From NCBI GenBank assembly GCA_009711615.1, contig VENI01000003.1, positions 239,034-303,033 of the forward strand: DNA of 64,000 bases, in the 5' to 3' direction. Source of the DNA: Bacillota bacterium (GTDB lineage: Bacteria; Bacillota; Desulfotomaculia; Desulfotomaculales; Desulfohalotomaculaceae). The first letter of the stretch is position 1. Every line of letters begins with the position of its first letter. Of this stretch, positions 36,448-45,357 are shown in pieces. A program made the translations under genes and the position numbers. The notes under the pieces were generated by a model that was given only the letters and a program-made list of their open reading frames with translations, ran no database searches and was not told where the DNA came from.

Positions 36448-36951
36448 ATGTTTGGAGAAGGTTTAATAAAAGGCTTAACAATAACGTGGAAAAGTTTAAT
36501 TGGCAAGAAAATAACGGTTTTATATCCTGATGAAATATATTCCCTGCCTGATCGTTTTCATGGTAAATTTAGATTCGATAAGGATGCCTGTATTAGCTGT
36601 GGTATGTGTGTTAGGGCTTGTCCAAATAAAGTAATTACACTGGAAACAGAAAAAGTCGCCAAGAAGAAGCGAATATTAAAGTACGAGATGGATATTAAAT
36701 ATTGCTTATTTTGCGGCCTGTGTGTGGAATCATGTCCGAAAGATGCACTGGGATATGAGAAAGATTTTGAGATGTGTCAGTACAAGTGGGAGAAGCTGCC
36801 CATGGTGTTTGTGGATGAAGAGCCTCTACCAGCAGAAGAAAAGGAAAGGTTGGAGGAAGAGGCTAAAAAGGCTGCAGAGGCTAAGAAAGCTGCTCAAGAA
36901 GCGGCAAAGGCCAAGGCTGCAGAGGATGCATCCCAAGGCAAGGAGGGGTAA
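36448..36951 (+). CDS. nuoI: Complex I subunit NuoI with charged C-terminal tail
   Basis: 167 residues. Two [4Fe-4S] motifs CISCGMCVRACPNK and CLFCGLCVESCPKD relay electrons. After about residue 122 comes a low-complexity Glu/Lys/Ala tail (EEEAKKAAEAKKAAQEAAKA), predicted helical, absent from ordinary NuoI. In complexes lacking NuoEFG this subunit is exposed to the electron donor, and the tail may bind ferredoxin or an adaptor (inference). ATG after GATGGTGATAATAG. Confidence 0.94.
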   Translation: MFGEGLIKGLTITWKSLIGKKITVLYPDEIYSLPDRFHGKFRFDKDACISCGMCVRACPNKVITLETEKVAKKKRILKYEMDIKYCLFCGLCVESCPKDALGYEKDFEMCQYKWEKLPMVFVDEEPLPAEEKERLEEEAKKAAEAKKAAQEAAKAKAAEDASQGKEG

Positions 36952-36952
36952 A

Positions 36953-37474
36953 ATGGTAAGTTTATCCGCGGCTGCTTTCTGGCTGTTGGCATTAACAATA
37001 CTAGGAGCAGCACTTTTGGTGGTTATGTCTAAAAATATTGTACACAGTGTGCTGTGGCTGATAGTGGTTTTTCTAGGAATAGCAGGTGTATTTCTGATGT
37101 TGGGTGCAAAATTCCTTGCTGCGATACAAATTTTGGTTTATGCCGGTGCAGTCTGCATTATGGTGGTATTTGGTGTAATGCTTACCCAACGGGAAGATAT
37201 GAGTAAATCTAACATTTTTAATAAGCGAATGCTTACAGCCGCCCCGGTGGTAGGGTTATTGTTGGTGGTGTCTGGTACACTTGCTTTTAAGAGTGTTGAC
37301 AAAGCACCTGTTAATGGAGGTTCTGTACCAACGAATACAGTGGAGGCAATTGGTGAACTATTACTGTCAAAATACGTAGTTCCCTTTGAGGTAGCTGCAA
37401 TACTTCTATTGGTTGCCTTAATTGGTGCGGTGTTCCTGTCAATGGAGGTGAAGCCAGATGCTGACAACGATTAG
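36953..37474 (+). CDS. nuoJ: Complex I subunit NuoJ
   Basis: 173 residues, five membrane segments; antiporter-adjacent subunit (ND6). AAIQILVYAGAVCIMVVFGVM is the recognisable third segment. The ATG at 36953 is chosen for AGGAGGGG 6-7 bases upstream and a normal N-terminus; the frame stays open upstream to 36722 but only as an out-of-frame shadow of nuoI. It overlaps nuoK by 17 bases. Confidence 0.93.
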   Translation: MVSLSAAAFWLLALTILGAALLVVMSKNIVHSVLWLIVVFLGIAGVFLMLGAKFLAAIQILVYAGAVCIMVVFGVMLTQREDMSKSNIFNKRMLTAAPVVGLLLVVSGTLAFKSVDKAPVNGGSVPTNTVEAIGELLLSKYVVPFEVAAILLLVALIGAVFLSMEVKPDADND

Positions 37475-37775
37475 TCCAATGCATTTTGTAGTATTGTCAG
37501 CTGCACTGTTTGCCATTGGTTTGTTTGGAGCAATTACCAAGAAAAACGCGATTACGGTTTTAATATGCATTGAGTTAATGCTTAGTGCAGTGAACATTAA
37601 CTTGGTGGCATTTAATATGTTTGTTACCCCAGAGGCGTTTATAGGCCAGATATTTGCCATTTTTGTTATTACTGTGGCAGCGGCTGAAATTGGGGTTGGA
37701 TTAGCAATAATGTTGACAATTTATCGCAACAAATTGTCTGTTGATTTGGATGACTTTGACTGGATGAAGTGGTAG
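37458..37775 (+). CDS. nuoK: Complex I subunit NuoK
   Basis: 105 residues with three membrane segments, ND4L type. CIELMLSAVNINLVAF contains the conserved membrane Glu of the proton path, and FVITVAAAEIGVGLAI the second. GGAGGTGA precedes the ATG within nuoJ. Confidence 0.94.
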   Translation: MLTTISPMHFVVLSAALFAIGLFGAITKKNAITVLICIELMLSAVNINLVAFNMFVTPEAFIGQIFAIFVITVAAAEIGVGLAIMLTIYRNKLSVDLDDFDWMKW

Positions 37776-37800
37776 ATATGACGAAGGTAGGTGTTAATGA

Positions 37801-39720
37801 ATGGTAGAGTTTGCAATGAATCATACATGGCTGGTACCTCTACTACCTGCCCTTTCCTTTCTAATCATTATCTTTTTCACCAGGCCGTGGCCCCGGTTGA
37901 GCTCTACAGTTTCGATAGCTTTTATGCTGAGCTCATTTGCCGTTGCTACACTGGCTGCTTACGGGGTGTTTACCGATGCCCAGTTTAAGCACGAACCCCT
38001 GGTATATGCTATACGTTGGTTCGGTATGGAAGGGTTAAACATTGATGTTGGTGTCTTACTTGGCCCATCATCGGCCATGATGATATTTATGGTTACACTG
38101 GTAGCATCGCTAATTCAGATTTATTCTACTGGCTACATGAAGGGTGACCCTGGTTATTCGGTATTTTTCTCTTATTTGTCTCTATTTGCGGCATCAATGC
38201 TAGGATTAATTATTTCTAGTAATTTGCTGCAATTGTTTGTGTTTTGGGAGTTGGTAGGTCTATGTTCATATCTGCTGATCGGTTTTTATACCCATAAAAA
38301 CTCAGCCCGTGAGGCAGCAAAAAAGGCTTTTATTACCACCAGAATTGGAGACTTTGGCATGCTACTTGGCATGCTGGCGATACAGATTATTTTTGGCACA
38401 TTAAACTTGTATGAGTTAGGTCAAATAATGCCTAATTTCGAAGATTATACAACTGCGGGTATGATGACATTAATTGCAGTGCTTCTGTTTATCGGACCCA
38501 TTGGTAAGTCAGGTCAGTTTCCGTTGCACGTTTGGCTTCCTGATGCTATGGAAGGTCCGACTCCGGTTTCTGCATTAATACACGCCGCCACTATGGTTGT
38601 AGCGGGTGTTTACCTGGTGGGCAGAACAATGTTCCTGTTTGTGGAAGTGGAATCTGCCATGTATTTGATAGCTGTTGTTGGTGCTTTTACAGCATTTTTT
38701 GCTGCAACCATTGCAGTTACCCAAAGGGAAATTAAACGGATCTTAGCATATTCTACTGTTAGTCAGTTAGGTTATATGATGTTGGCCCTTGGTGTAGGTA
38801 GTCTTACCGCATCTTTCTTCCATCTATGGACCCACGCCTTTTTTAAAGCATTAATGTTTCTTGGTGCTGGCTCTGTTCTGCATGCTTTGCACCACAAAGC
38901 AGATGTTTGGGATATGGGTGGTCTGATTAAAAAGATGCCTATTACAGGATGGACCTTCGTAATTGGCGGTTTGGCCATTGCAGGTATTCCACCCTTTGCT
39001 GGTTTCTGGTCTAAGGACGAAATACTGTTGGCTACTTTCAATGAAGGACACTATCTGTTATTCACTTTAGGGGCGGTAACAGCATTCTTAACTGCATTTT
39101 ATATCTGGCGCATGATCTTCCTAACTTTCTTTGGTGAGGAGAAGCCAGATAACCATCCCCATGAGTCTCCGCTAAGCATGACTATACCTTTGATAGTGCT
39201 GGCGGTAATGGCCACAGTGGGTGGTTTGATTGGAACACCAATGAACCCCCATTGGCAGGAGTGGATTTTCTTTGGTGAGTCTCATCATATAGTACCAAAT
39301 ATTCCAATTATGCTGGTATCAATTGCACTGGCTGCTGCTGGTATTGGCCTGGCGTACGTGCTATATATTAAAGATCGTAACAAAGCCAATGTCAAGGATC
39401 TGGCTATAAGATTTAAACCGGTATATACACTACTCTATAACAAGTACTACATGGATGAAATGTATCTTTGGTTTAATCATAAAGTAGTAGATGGTAGTGC
39501 TAGAATGACCCACCTCTTTGACATTTATGTGGTAGATGGTATTGTAAACGGTTTGGGTGCTGTTACTAAAGGAACGGGCGGTATTCTAAGGTATACCCAA
39601 AATGGTAAAATACAGAGCTACGCGCTGGTGTTCTTCCTGGCTGTGTTGGTAATAACCATATTACTAGCATTTAACGACACCACCTCAATGGCGCTGGTGC
39701 TGGGAGGTGTAAGTAAATGA
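37801..39720 (+). CDS. nuoL: Complex I subunit NuoL (antiporter-like)
   Basis: 639 residues, about sixteen membrane segments. FVFWELVGLCSYLLIGFY and LIHAATMVVAGVYLVGR (Lys/His channel residues nearby in IGKSGQFPLHVWLPDAMEGP) mark the ND5 antiporter core. A C-terminal lateral helix and extra segment (about 500-639) are present, as in genuine NuoL. It overlaps nuoM by four bases. Confidence 0.96.
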   Translation: MVEFAMNHTWLVPLLPALSFLIIIFFTRPWPRLSSTVSIAFMLSSFAVATLAAYGVFTDAQFKHEPLVYAIRWFGMEGLNIDVGVLLGPSSAMMIFMVTLVASLIQIYSTGYMKGDPGYSVFFSYLSLFAASMLGLIISSNLLQLFVFWELVGLCSYLLIGFYTHKNSAREAAKKAFITTRIGDFGMLLGMLAIQIIFGTLNLYELGQIMPNFEDYTTAGMMTLIAVLLFIGPIGKSGQFPLHVWLPDAMEGPTPVSALIHAATMVVAGVYLVGRTMFLFVEVESAMYLIAVVGAFTAFFAATIAVTQREIKRILAYSTVSQLGYMMLALGVGSLTASFFHLWTHAFFKALMFLGAGSVLHALHHKADVWDMGGLIKKMPITGWTFVIGGLAIAGIPPFAGFWSKDEILLATFNEGHYLLFTLGAVTAFLTAFYIWRMIFLTFFGEEKPDNHPHESPLSMTIPLIVLAVMATVGGLIGTPMNPHWQEWIFFGESHHIVPNIPIMLVSIALAAAGIGLAYVLYIKDRNKANVKDLAIRFKPVYTLLYNKYYMDEMYLWFNHKVVDGSARMTHLFDIYVVDGIVNGLGAVTKGTGGILRYTQNGKIQSYALVFFLAVLVITILLAFNDTTSMALVLGGVSK

Positions 39721-41237
39721 GTTTTCCGCTTTTAACGGCCTGCCTGCTGGCTCCATTGCTGGCGGCGCTGATAATTATCTTTTTGCCTAAGGATGAAAGT
39801 AAGCTGCACAAGATAGTGGCTGTAATCGGTACATTTGTATCTTTAGCCATTAGTCTGTATGTTTTCTTTGCTTACGATAAATCAATTGGCGGGATACAGT
39901 TTGTAGAACGTATTAACTGGATTAAGGACTTAGGTGTAACTTACTACATGGGTGTAGACGGATTGTCTCTACCGATGTTACTATTAACCAATTTGATTGG
40001 TTTTACTGCGGTATTTGCATCCTGGAATATACCCAACCGTACCAAAGAGTTCTTCATACTACTACTGGTTCTAATTGCCGGGGTAATGGGTACCTTTATC
40101 ACTCAGGATTTGTTCATCTTCCTGCTGTTCTATGAAGTGGTGGTTATCCCGATTTATATCATGGTTATCATTTGGGGTAGTTCCAAACGGGTAACTAAGG
40201 AATATGCGGGTATGAAACTAACCATCTATCTGCTAATTGGATCAGCATTTCTTTTGGCGGCGGTTATTGCAACTTTTGTAAAAGCAACACAAATAACCGG
40301 AACTCCTGATATGAGTTTCCAAGCCTTAGCACAGGTGAATTTCCCGGAACAGTTCCAAATTTGGATGTTCCTATTAATGTTGATAGGCTTTGGTTCACTC
40401 TTGTCAATGTTTCCGTTTCACAGCTGGTCCCCTGACGGTTATGCTGGGGCACCTACAGCGGTGTCAATGATTCACGCCGGTGTACTGAAAAAAATTGGTG
40501 GTTACGGTTTGATTCGGTTTGCTGTTTATGTTATGCCAGCTGGAGCGGCTTACTGGTCGCCACTGATTGCGGTCTTGGGTGTAGCGGGGTGTGCATATGC
40601 CGCCATGGGAGCTTTGGCCCAAAAGGACCTTAAGTATATTGTCGGTTATTCGTCAGTGAGTCACATGGGTTATGTGCTGTTAGGTGTTGCAGCCCTTAGT
40701 GTGGTAGGGGTCAATGGTGCTGTAGCGAATATGTTTGCGCACGGTGTAATGGCAGCACTGTTCTTCTCAATGATTGGATTTATCTATGAGAGAACGCATA
40801 CTCGTAATGTTTCAGATTTAGGTGGTTTGGCTCGCCAGATGCCTAAGTTAGCAGTTGGGTTTATGATGGCGGCTATGGCTTCATTGGGTTTACCTGGTTT
40901 AGTAAGTTTTATACCAGAGTTCACCATTTTTGTTGGCTCCTTTGAGCGTTTTGGATTGCTGGCGGTGGTTGCAATTGCTGGTATTATCATCACTGCCTTG
41001 TATGTGCTACGTGCCGGTGCCAACACGTTATTTGGCACACCCCGTGAAAAGTACAATCACTTAAAAGACTTAAAAGGTGTTGAGATGGTACCATTGGTGG
41101 TACTGGGAGCAGTACTGGTGATAGGTGGTCTCATGCCTTCGCTGCTGTTTGATATGGTTGACAGTGGTGTTGCACCGATTATGTCTCATATTAACGAATA
41201 CCTGCCCACTGCTGTTCAGATTGGGGGGAAATATTAG
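39717..41237 (+). CDS. nuoM: Complex I subunit NuoM (antiporter-like)
   Basis: 506 residues, about fourteen membrane segments, ND4 type. YYMGVDGLSLPMLLLTNLIG, FEVVVIPIYIM-like LLFYEVVVIPIYIMVIIWG, and MFPFHSWSPDGYAGAPTAVS are family signatures. The overlap with nuoL (ATGA) implies coupled translation. Confidence 0.96.
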   Translation: MSFPLLTACLLAPLLAALIIIFLPKDESKLHKIVAVIGTFVSLAISLYVFFAYDKSIGGIQFVERINWIKDLGVTYYMGVDGLSLPMLLLTNLIGFTAVFASWNIPNRTKEFFILLLVLIAGVMGTFITQDLFIFLLFYEVVVIPIYIMVIIWGSSKRVTKEYAGMKLTIYLLIGSAFLLAAVIATFVKATQITGTPDMSFQALAQVNFPEQFQIWMFLLMLIGFGSLLSMFPFHSWSPDGYAGAPTAVSMIHAGVLKKIGGYGLIRFAVYVMPAGAAYWSPLIAVLGVAGCAYAAMGALAQKDLKYIVGYSSVSHMGYVLLGVAALSVVGVNGAVANMFAHGVMAALFFSMIGFIYERTHTRNVSDLGGLARQMPKLAVGFMMAAMASLGLPGLVSFIPEFTIFVGSFERFGLLAVVAIAGIIITALYVLRAGANTLFGTPREKYNHLKDLKGVEMVPLVVLGAVLVIGGLMPSLLFDMVDSGVAPIMSHINEYLPTAVQIGGKY

Positions 41238-42665
41238 ATGCCATTTGATATTAGTTTATTAACGGTTGAAATAATCTTGGCAGCACTAGGATTGGCTATA
41301 CTGGTGATGGGTTTGATTATACCTTCAAATACCAAACGTGGCTTGGGTCCGATAACAGTAATTGGTCTTATTGCAGCACTGGCCAGTGCCATTGCAACTT
41401 GGAATGTGCAGGGTTCTTTGTTTGAAGGGATGTTTTTGGTAGACCAGTATGCTACTTTTTTTAAGATTACCTGTTTGTCTGCTGCTGTACTGGTTACCTT
41501 TGGATGTATGAAATATGTGGACCAGATGAAAGCACAAGGTGAATATTATTCTATTTTAGTATTCTCTGTGTTGGGTATGAGTGTGATGGCATCGGCAGGG
41601 GACTTTATCACCCTCTTTATTGGTTTAGAGTTAATGACCATTGCCTTTATTATCTTAGTGGCGCTAAATAAAAGGTCTGCTAAGTCTGCCGAGGCTGGCA
41701 TTAAATATGTTATTTTAGCTTCAATTTCCTCGGCGGCATTACTATATGGCCTTTCGCTGGTCTATGGTATGTCTGGCACAATCATGATTTATGATGTTGC
41801 TAGAATGGTTGTGGGTGGTAGCGTATCACCACTGTTTGTTTTTGGTCTAGTACTGCTGGTGGCGGGATTAGGATTTAAAATTTCCACAGTTCCGTTCCAC
41901 ATGTGGTCACCGGATGTGTATGAGGGAGCACCCACTCCAGTAACTGCGTTTCTGGCTGTGGGTTCCAAGGCAGCATCATTTGCCATTCTACTGAGACTTT
42001 TTATGGGTGGCTTTATTGGTGTGGCAGAAACATGGGTCTTGCTGGTGGCTATACTCGCGGCAATGAGCATGGTAATAGGCAACCTGTTGGCCATTCCGCA
42101 AACCAATATTAAAAGAATGTTAGCCTATTCCAGTATTGCTCAGGCAGGTTACATTCTGGTGGGCTTGGTGGCTGCCACTGAAGCAGGAGTTAAAGGGGTA
42201 ATGTTTTACTCCTTCCTATACGTGTTTGCCACCATGGGAGCCTTTGTGGTGGTCACTGCGGTATACGATAAAGTGAAAAGCGATGAAATCGCAGATTATG
42301 CCGGCTTGGCCCAACGGGCGCCACTACTGGCGGTAGTACTGACAATCAGCATGCTGTCTATGGCTGGGATACCTCCCCTGGCTGGTTTTGCCGGTAAGCT
42401 GTACCTGTTCAAGGCCATTATTGCCGATTACTTCTGGTTGGCATTATTGGGTTTAATCATGTCCATGATATCGGTATACTATTATTTGCGGGTGTGCCTA
42501 GTAATGTATCGGGATGAACCCATTGACAATACCCCTATTAAAACTTCAGGAAATGTTACTGTGGTGCTGGTGGTGGCCATGATTGCCACCATAATCCTGG
42601 GTATTTATCCTGGTCCGCTGTCGGAAGTGACCAACACTGCAGCTAGCACGTTTTTCCTGCATTAA
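41238..42665 (+). CDS. nuoN: Complex I subunit NuoN (antiporter-like)
   Basis: 475 residues, about fourteen membrane segments, ND2 type. FITLFIGLELMTIAFIILVA and STVPFHMWSPDVYEGAPTPV are diagnostic. It begins one base after the nuoM stop with GGGGGGAAA upstream. Last gene of the operon, followed by a strong terminator. Confidence 0.96.
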   Translation: MPFDISLLTVEIILAALGLAILVMGLIIPSNTKRGLGPITVIGLIAALASAIATWNVQGSLFEGMFLVDQYATFFKITCLSAAVLVTFGCMKYVDQMKAQGEYYSILVFSVLGMSVMASAGDFITLFIGLELMTIAFIILVALNKRSAKSAEAGIKYVILASISSAALLYGLSLVYGMSGTIMIYDVARMVVGGSVSPLFVFGLVLLVAGLGFKISTVPFHMWSPDVYEGAPTPVTAFLAVGSKAASFAILLRLFMGGFIGVAETWVLLVAILAAMSMVIGNLLAIPQTNIKRMLAYSSIAQAGYILVGLVAATEAGVKGVMFYSFLYVFATMGAFVVVTAVYDKVKSDEIADYAGLAQRAPLLAVVLTISMLSMAGIPPLAGFAGKLYLFKAIIADYFWLALLGLIMSMISVYYYLRVCLVMYRDEPIDNTPIKTSGNVTVVLVVAMIATIILGIYPGPLSEVTNTAASTFFLH

Positions 42666-42679
42666 TATTGCCTTTTACA

Positions 42680-42709
42680 AAAGAGCCCGGTCACCCGGGC
42701 TCTTTTTGC
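42680..42709 (+). terminator. Terminator of the nuo operon
   Basis: Perfect 11-bp stem AAAGAGCCCGG / CCGGGCTCTTT (42680-42690 with 42695-42705), four-base loop, TT following. Strong. Confidence 0.92.
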
Positions 42710-42734
42710 TGTATAATTATCTAGAGGTGTTAGT

Positions 42735-43097
42735 ATGACTTTTTTTCGACAAGCCACCGGCCAAATGGGTGAGGATGCAGCGGCAAAGAAAATAAAGCAG
42801 ATGGGAATGCGCATTAAATGCCGAAATTACCGATGCCTGCTGGGAGAAATAGATATAATTGCAGAGGATAAAGACACCCTGGTGTTTGTTGAAGTACGCT
42901 CCCGTCGTACCAAGGGGTATGGGCTACCCCAGGAGACCATTGGTTATAAGAAAATGGAAAAGGTACGTAAAGTAGCCCAGCAGTATATGCTAGCTAAAAA
43001 ACTTTTAGATGTAAACTGCCGGTTTGATGTGGCCGCGGTAATTGTTGACGACCAAGGTAAGCCAAAGCAAATTGATTATATTAAAGACGCATTTTAA
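42735..43097 (+). CDS. YraN family (UPF0102) nuclease-like protein
   Basis: 120 residues. GQMGEDAAAKKIKQMG, GEIDIIAEDKDTLVFVEVRSR and the RFDVAAVIVD end are the UPF0102/YraN signature, a Holliday-junction-resolvase-like restriction endonuclease fold with acidic residues (GEIDII, VEVR). Cellular role unsettled. In Firmicutes it normally follows rnhB and precedes yifB; here nuo lies on one side and yifB is 10 kb away and inverted. Confidence 0.9.
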   Translation: MTFFRQATGQMGEDAAAKKIKQMGMRIKCRNYRCLLGEIDIIAEDKDTLVFVEVRSRRTKGYGLPQETIGYKKMEKVRKVAQQYMLAKKLLDVNCRFDVAAVIVDDQGKPKQIDYIKDAF

Positions 43098-43128
43098 GGT
43101 TTTGTTGTAATTGGTAGAAATAATCATG

Positions 43129-43157
43129 TTGACAAAAATAAGTTAATCCCATAACAT
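43129..43157 (+). promoter_or_regulatory. Promoter for the YitT-type gene
   Basis: TTGACA (43129-43134), 17 bp, TAACAT (43152-43157). Transcription would start near 43164, about 34 bases before the ATG at 43198. Confidence 0.65.
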
Positions 43158-43197
43158 CTTAAGGGGCATTTCCAAATATATGGGAGGGAATAATCAA

Positions 43198-44037
43198 ATG
43201 CGTCAAATCTTAATAGACTTTTTTCTAATTACCTTAGGGACCATTATTGTGGTTATAGGATTGGATGCTTTAGTTATCCCTTATAACTTGTTAACTGGCG
43301 GGGTTACTGGTATTGCGGTGTTACTGCAATACATAACAAATATAGATTCATATATTTTCTTAATAGCGATAAACATTCCGATTTTTATCATCGGTATTAA
43401 AGAAATTAATAAAAGATTTGCGTTATATAGCATATATGCCTTAACCTTAATGTCAGTATTAATTCCCGTCTTTGAGGATTATGTAGTGATGACTAATGAC
43501 ATTCTACTAGCATCAATTTTTGGAGGGCTACTGATAGGAATAGGTTGCGGGTTAGTGTTCCGAGCAGGTAGTTCTCAAGGTGGCTTTGATATTATAGCTA
43601 TTATCATAAAAAAGAAAAAAGGTATTAATATTGGCGAATTTATGCTGTTGTCAAATGTAGTAATTATTTTAGCATCGGCATTTATGTTTAACTTGGAACT
43701 ATCAATGTATACTTTAATCTCGATGGCAGTTACCTCGAAAACCATTGATTTGGTGCAGGAAGGATACAATACACGTCGTACAATAATGATTGTTTCAGGT
43801 CAATACGAAGAGATATCCGGGGAAATCATGAAAAGTTTTGGCCGTGGCGTTACTCTGCTAGAAGGCTCGGGAGGGTACTCCAAGCATAACAGTAAAATAA
43901 TTCACTGCGTTGTAAATAGGTTTGAATTGCCCAAATTAAAAAACTTAGTTAATAGAGTAGACCCGTCAGCTTTTATGACAGTTACGGAAACGAAAGAAGT
44001 GATGGGTGGTAGTTTTGTACCCACATGCAAATTTTAG
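43198..44037 (+). CDS. YitT family (DUF161/DUF2179) membrane protein
   Basis: 279 residues. Five to six membrane segments (residues ~5-190) with LLTGGVTGIAVLLQYI and GLVFRAGSSQGGFDIIA, then a cytoplasmic DUF2179 domain (about 195-275, TRRTIMIVSGQYEEISGEIM ... DPSAFMTVTETKEVMGGSF). The ATG at 43198 is preferred over 43180 because GGGAGGGAA (43182-43190) lies between them. Substrate unknown. It has its own promoter and terminator. Confidence 0.88.
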   Translation: MRQILIDFFLITLGTIIVVIGLDALVIPYNLLTGGVTGIAVLLQYITNIDSYIFLIAINIPIFIIGIKEINKRFALYSIYALTLMSVLIPVFEDYVVMTNDILLASIFGGLLIGIGCGLVFRAGSSQGGFDIIAIIIKKKKGINIGEFMLLSNVVIILASAFMFNLELSMYTLISMAVTSKTIDLVQEGYNTRRTIMIVSGQYEEISGEIMKSFGRGVTLLEGSGGYSKHNSKIIHCVVNRFELPKLKNLVNRVDPSAFMTVTETKEVMGGSFVPTCKF

Positions 44038-44043
44038 ACTTTC

Positions 44044-44070
44044 CTGTATCTCGTAAGAGATACAGTTTTT
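44044..44070 (+). terminator. Terminator after YitT-type gene
   Basis: Perfect 9-bp stem CTGTATCTC / GAGATACAG (44044-44052 with 44057-44065) with GTAA loop, then TTTTT. Confidence 0.9.
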
Positions 44071-44101
44071 GTTTTAAAAACAACATAACGGAGTGATAAC
44101 G

Positions 44102-45160
44102 ATGCAAATTTTAGCCATTAATCCCGGCTCCACATCCACAAAGATAGCGGTTTTTAAAAACAAAGACTGCCTATTAAAAGAGACAATCGAACATCCAAGC
44201 AGTGAAATAAACACATTTTCCAATGTGGTGGATCAATATCAGTATCGACTAGATGTAATTATAACTAAATTAAAAGACAAGGAATATAAACCGGAACAGT
44301 TTGATGCCGTGGTGGGTAGGGGAGGGCTACTTAAACCCTTAATAGGTGGTACATATACTGTTGATAAAAATTTGGTTGAAGAATTAAAAGACCCTCCCGG
44401 TGGAGAGCATGCTTCCAACCTGGGCGGTATACTGGCTTATAAACTTGGACAGAAAGTAGGCATCCCTGCTTACATTGTAGACCCAGTTTCCGTGGATGAA
44501 ATGGATGAAGTGGCCCGTATTTCCGGTCACCCAGAACTACCTAGAGTTAGTTTATCCCATGCCCTAAATAAAAAAGCTGTTTGCAGAAAGGCTGCCAACA
44601 GCTTGAATAAAAATTACAATGAAGTAAACTTTATCACTGCCCACATGGGTAGCGGCATCACTGTGGGTGCGCACCGCCAGGGCAAATTGATAGATGTTAC
44701 TAATGCTCTTAATGAAGGAGCTTTCACCCCGGAAAGGTGCGGTGGCCTACCCATTTATCAATTGGTAAAACTCTGCTATTCCGGTAAATATACTGAAAAA
44801 GAAATGCTCACCGGCATAATTAAAAGGGGAGGCTTATATGCTTACCTCGGTACTAAAGATGTCCGGAAAGTGGAGGAACGGATAAATAAGGGCGATAAGG
44901 AAGCTGAATTGGTACTAAAGGCCATGTGCTATCAAGTGGCCAAAGAAATTGGCAGCATGTCCACAGCACTGTATGGAAAGGTCGACAGAATTATACTAAC
45001 CGGTGGATTGGCGTACTCCAAATTTGTTTCCGATGAGATTATTAGTCACGTATCTTTTATTGCCCCAATAATTGTAATTCCAGGGGAGCAGGAAATGGAG
45101 TCACTGGCCATGGGAGCGTTACGAGTGCTAAACGGGGAAGAGAAGGCGTTAACTTATTAA
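44102..45160 (+). CDS. buk: Butyrate kinase (acetate/butyrate kinase family)
   Basis: 352 residues, ASKHA-fold kinase. INPGSTSTKIAVFKN (N-terminal phosphate loop), VGRGGLLKPLIGGTY, HASNLGGILAYKLG, NFITAHMGSGITVGAHRQG and ILTGGLAYSKFV identify it as butyrate kinase rather than acetate kinase. It interconverts butyrate and butyryl-phosphate with ATP. The ATG at 44102 is used; a GTG at 44093 is in the ribosome-binding stretch (ACGGAGTGA). No phosphotransbutyrylase gene is adjacent, so its partner or substrate (branched-chain acyl-phosphate is possible) is open. Confidence 0.92.
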   Translation: MQILAINPGSTSTKIAVFKNKDCLLKETIEHPSSEINTFSNVVDQYQYRLDVIITKLKDKEYKPEQFDAVVGRGGLLKPLIGGTYTVDKNLVEELKDPPGGEHASNLGGILAYKLGQKVGIPAYIVDPVSVDEMDEVARISGHPELPRVSLSHALNKKAVCRKAANSLNKNYNEVNFITAHMGSGITVGAHRQGKLIDVTNALNEGAFTPERCGGLPIYQLVKLCYSGKYTEKEMLTGIIKRGGLYAYLGTKDVRKVEERINKGDKEAELVLKAMCYQVAKEIGSMSTALYGKVDRIILTGGLAYSKFVSDEIISHVSFIAPIIVIPGEQEMESLAMGALRVLNGEEKALTY

Positions 45161-45199
45161 AAACAACCATCAATGAAAAATGAGAAAAAATCTGTTTTA

Positions 45200-45240
45200 G
45201 AACAAGAGCTCGGTGCATCACCGAGCCCTTGTTCTTTTGT
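45200..45240 (+). terminator. Terminator after buk
   Basis: 16-base arms GAACAAGAGCTCGGTG and CACCGAGCCCTTGTTC (45200-45215 with 45219-45234) with one A-C mismatch and a three-base loop, followed by TTTTGTTTT. Confidence 0.88.
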
Positions 45241-45241
45241 T

Positions 45242-45280
45242 TTAATTCTGAATTCTGTCTCCTGACTTCTGACTTCTGAT
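45242..45280. repeat. Heptad-type repeat downstream of buk
   Basis: TTAATTCTGAATTCTGTCTC then CTGACTTCTGACTTCTGAT: four units of the CTGACTT/CTGACTC family in the reverse orientation, with no facing arm. It follows the buk terminator directly. Confidence 0.75.
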
Positions 45281-45357
45281 CTAATAACTGTAGGGTAATA
45301 AATAAACTTTCTGCGGGGAAGATTACTTTATTATTGATGGAACGGGGGGAGTTCAAA

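Noticed and set aside
36722..36952. Upstream extension of nuoJ
   Set aside because: It is the out-of-frame translation of the nuoI charged tail, giving a Lys/Arg-rich nonsense sequence; the ATG at 36953 has the ribosome-binding site.
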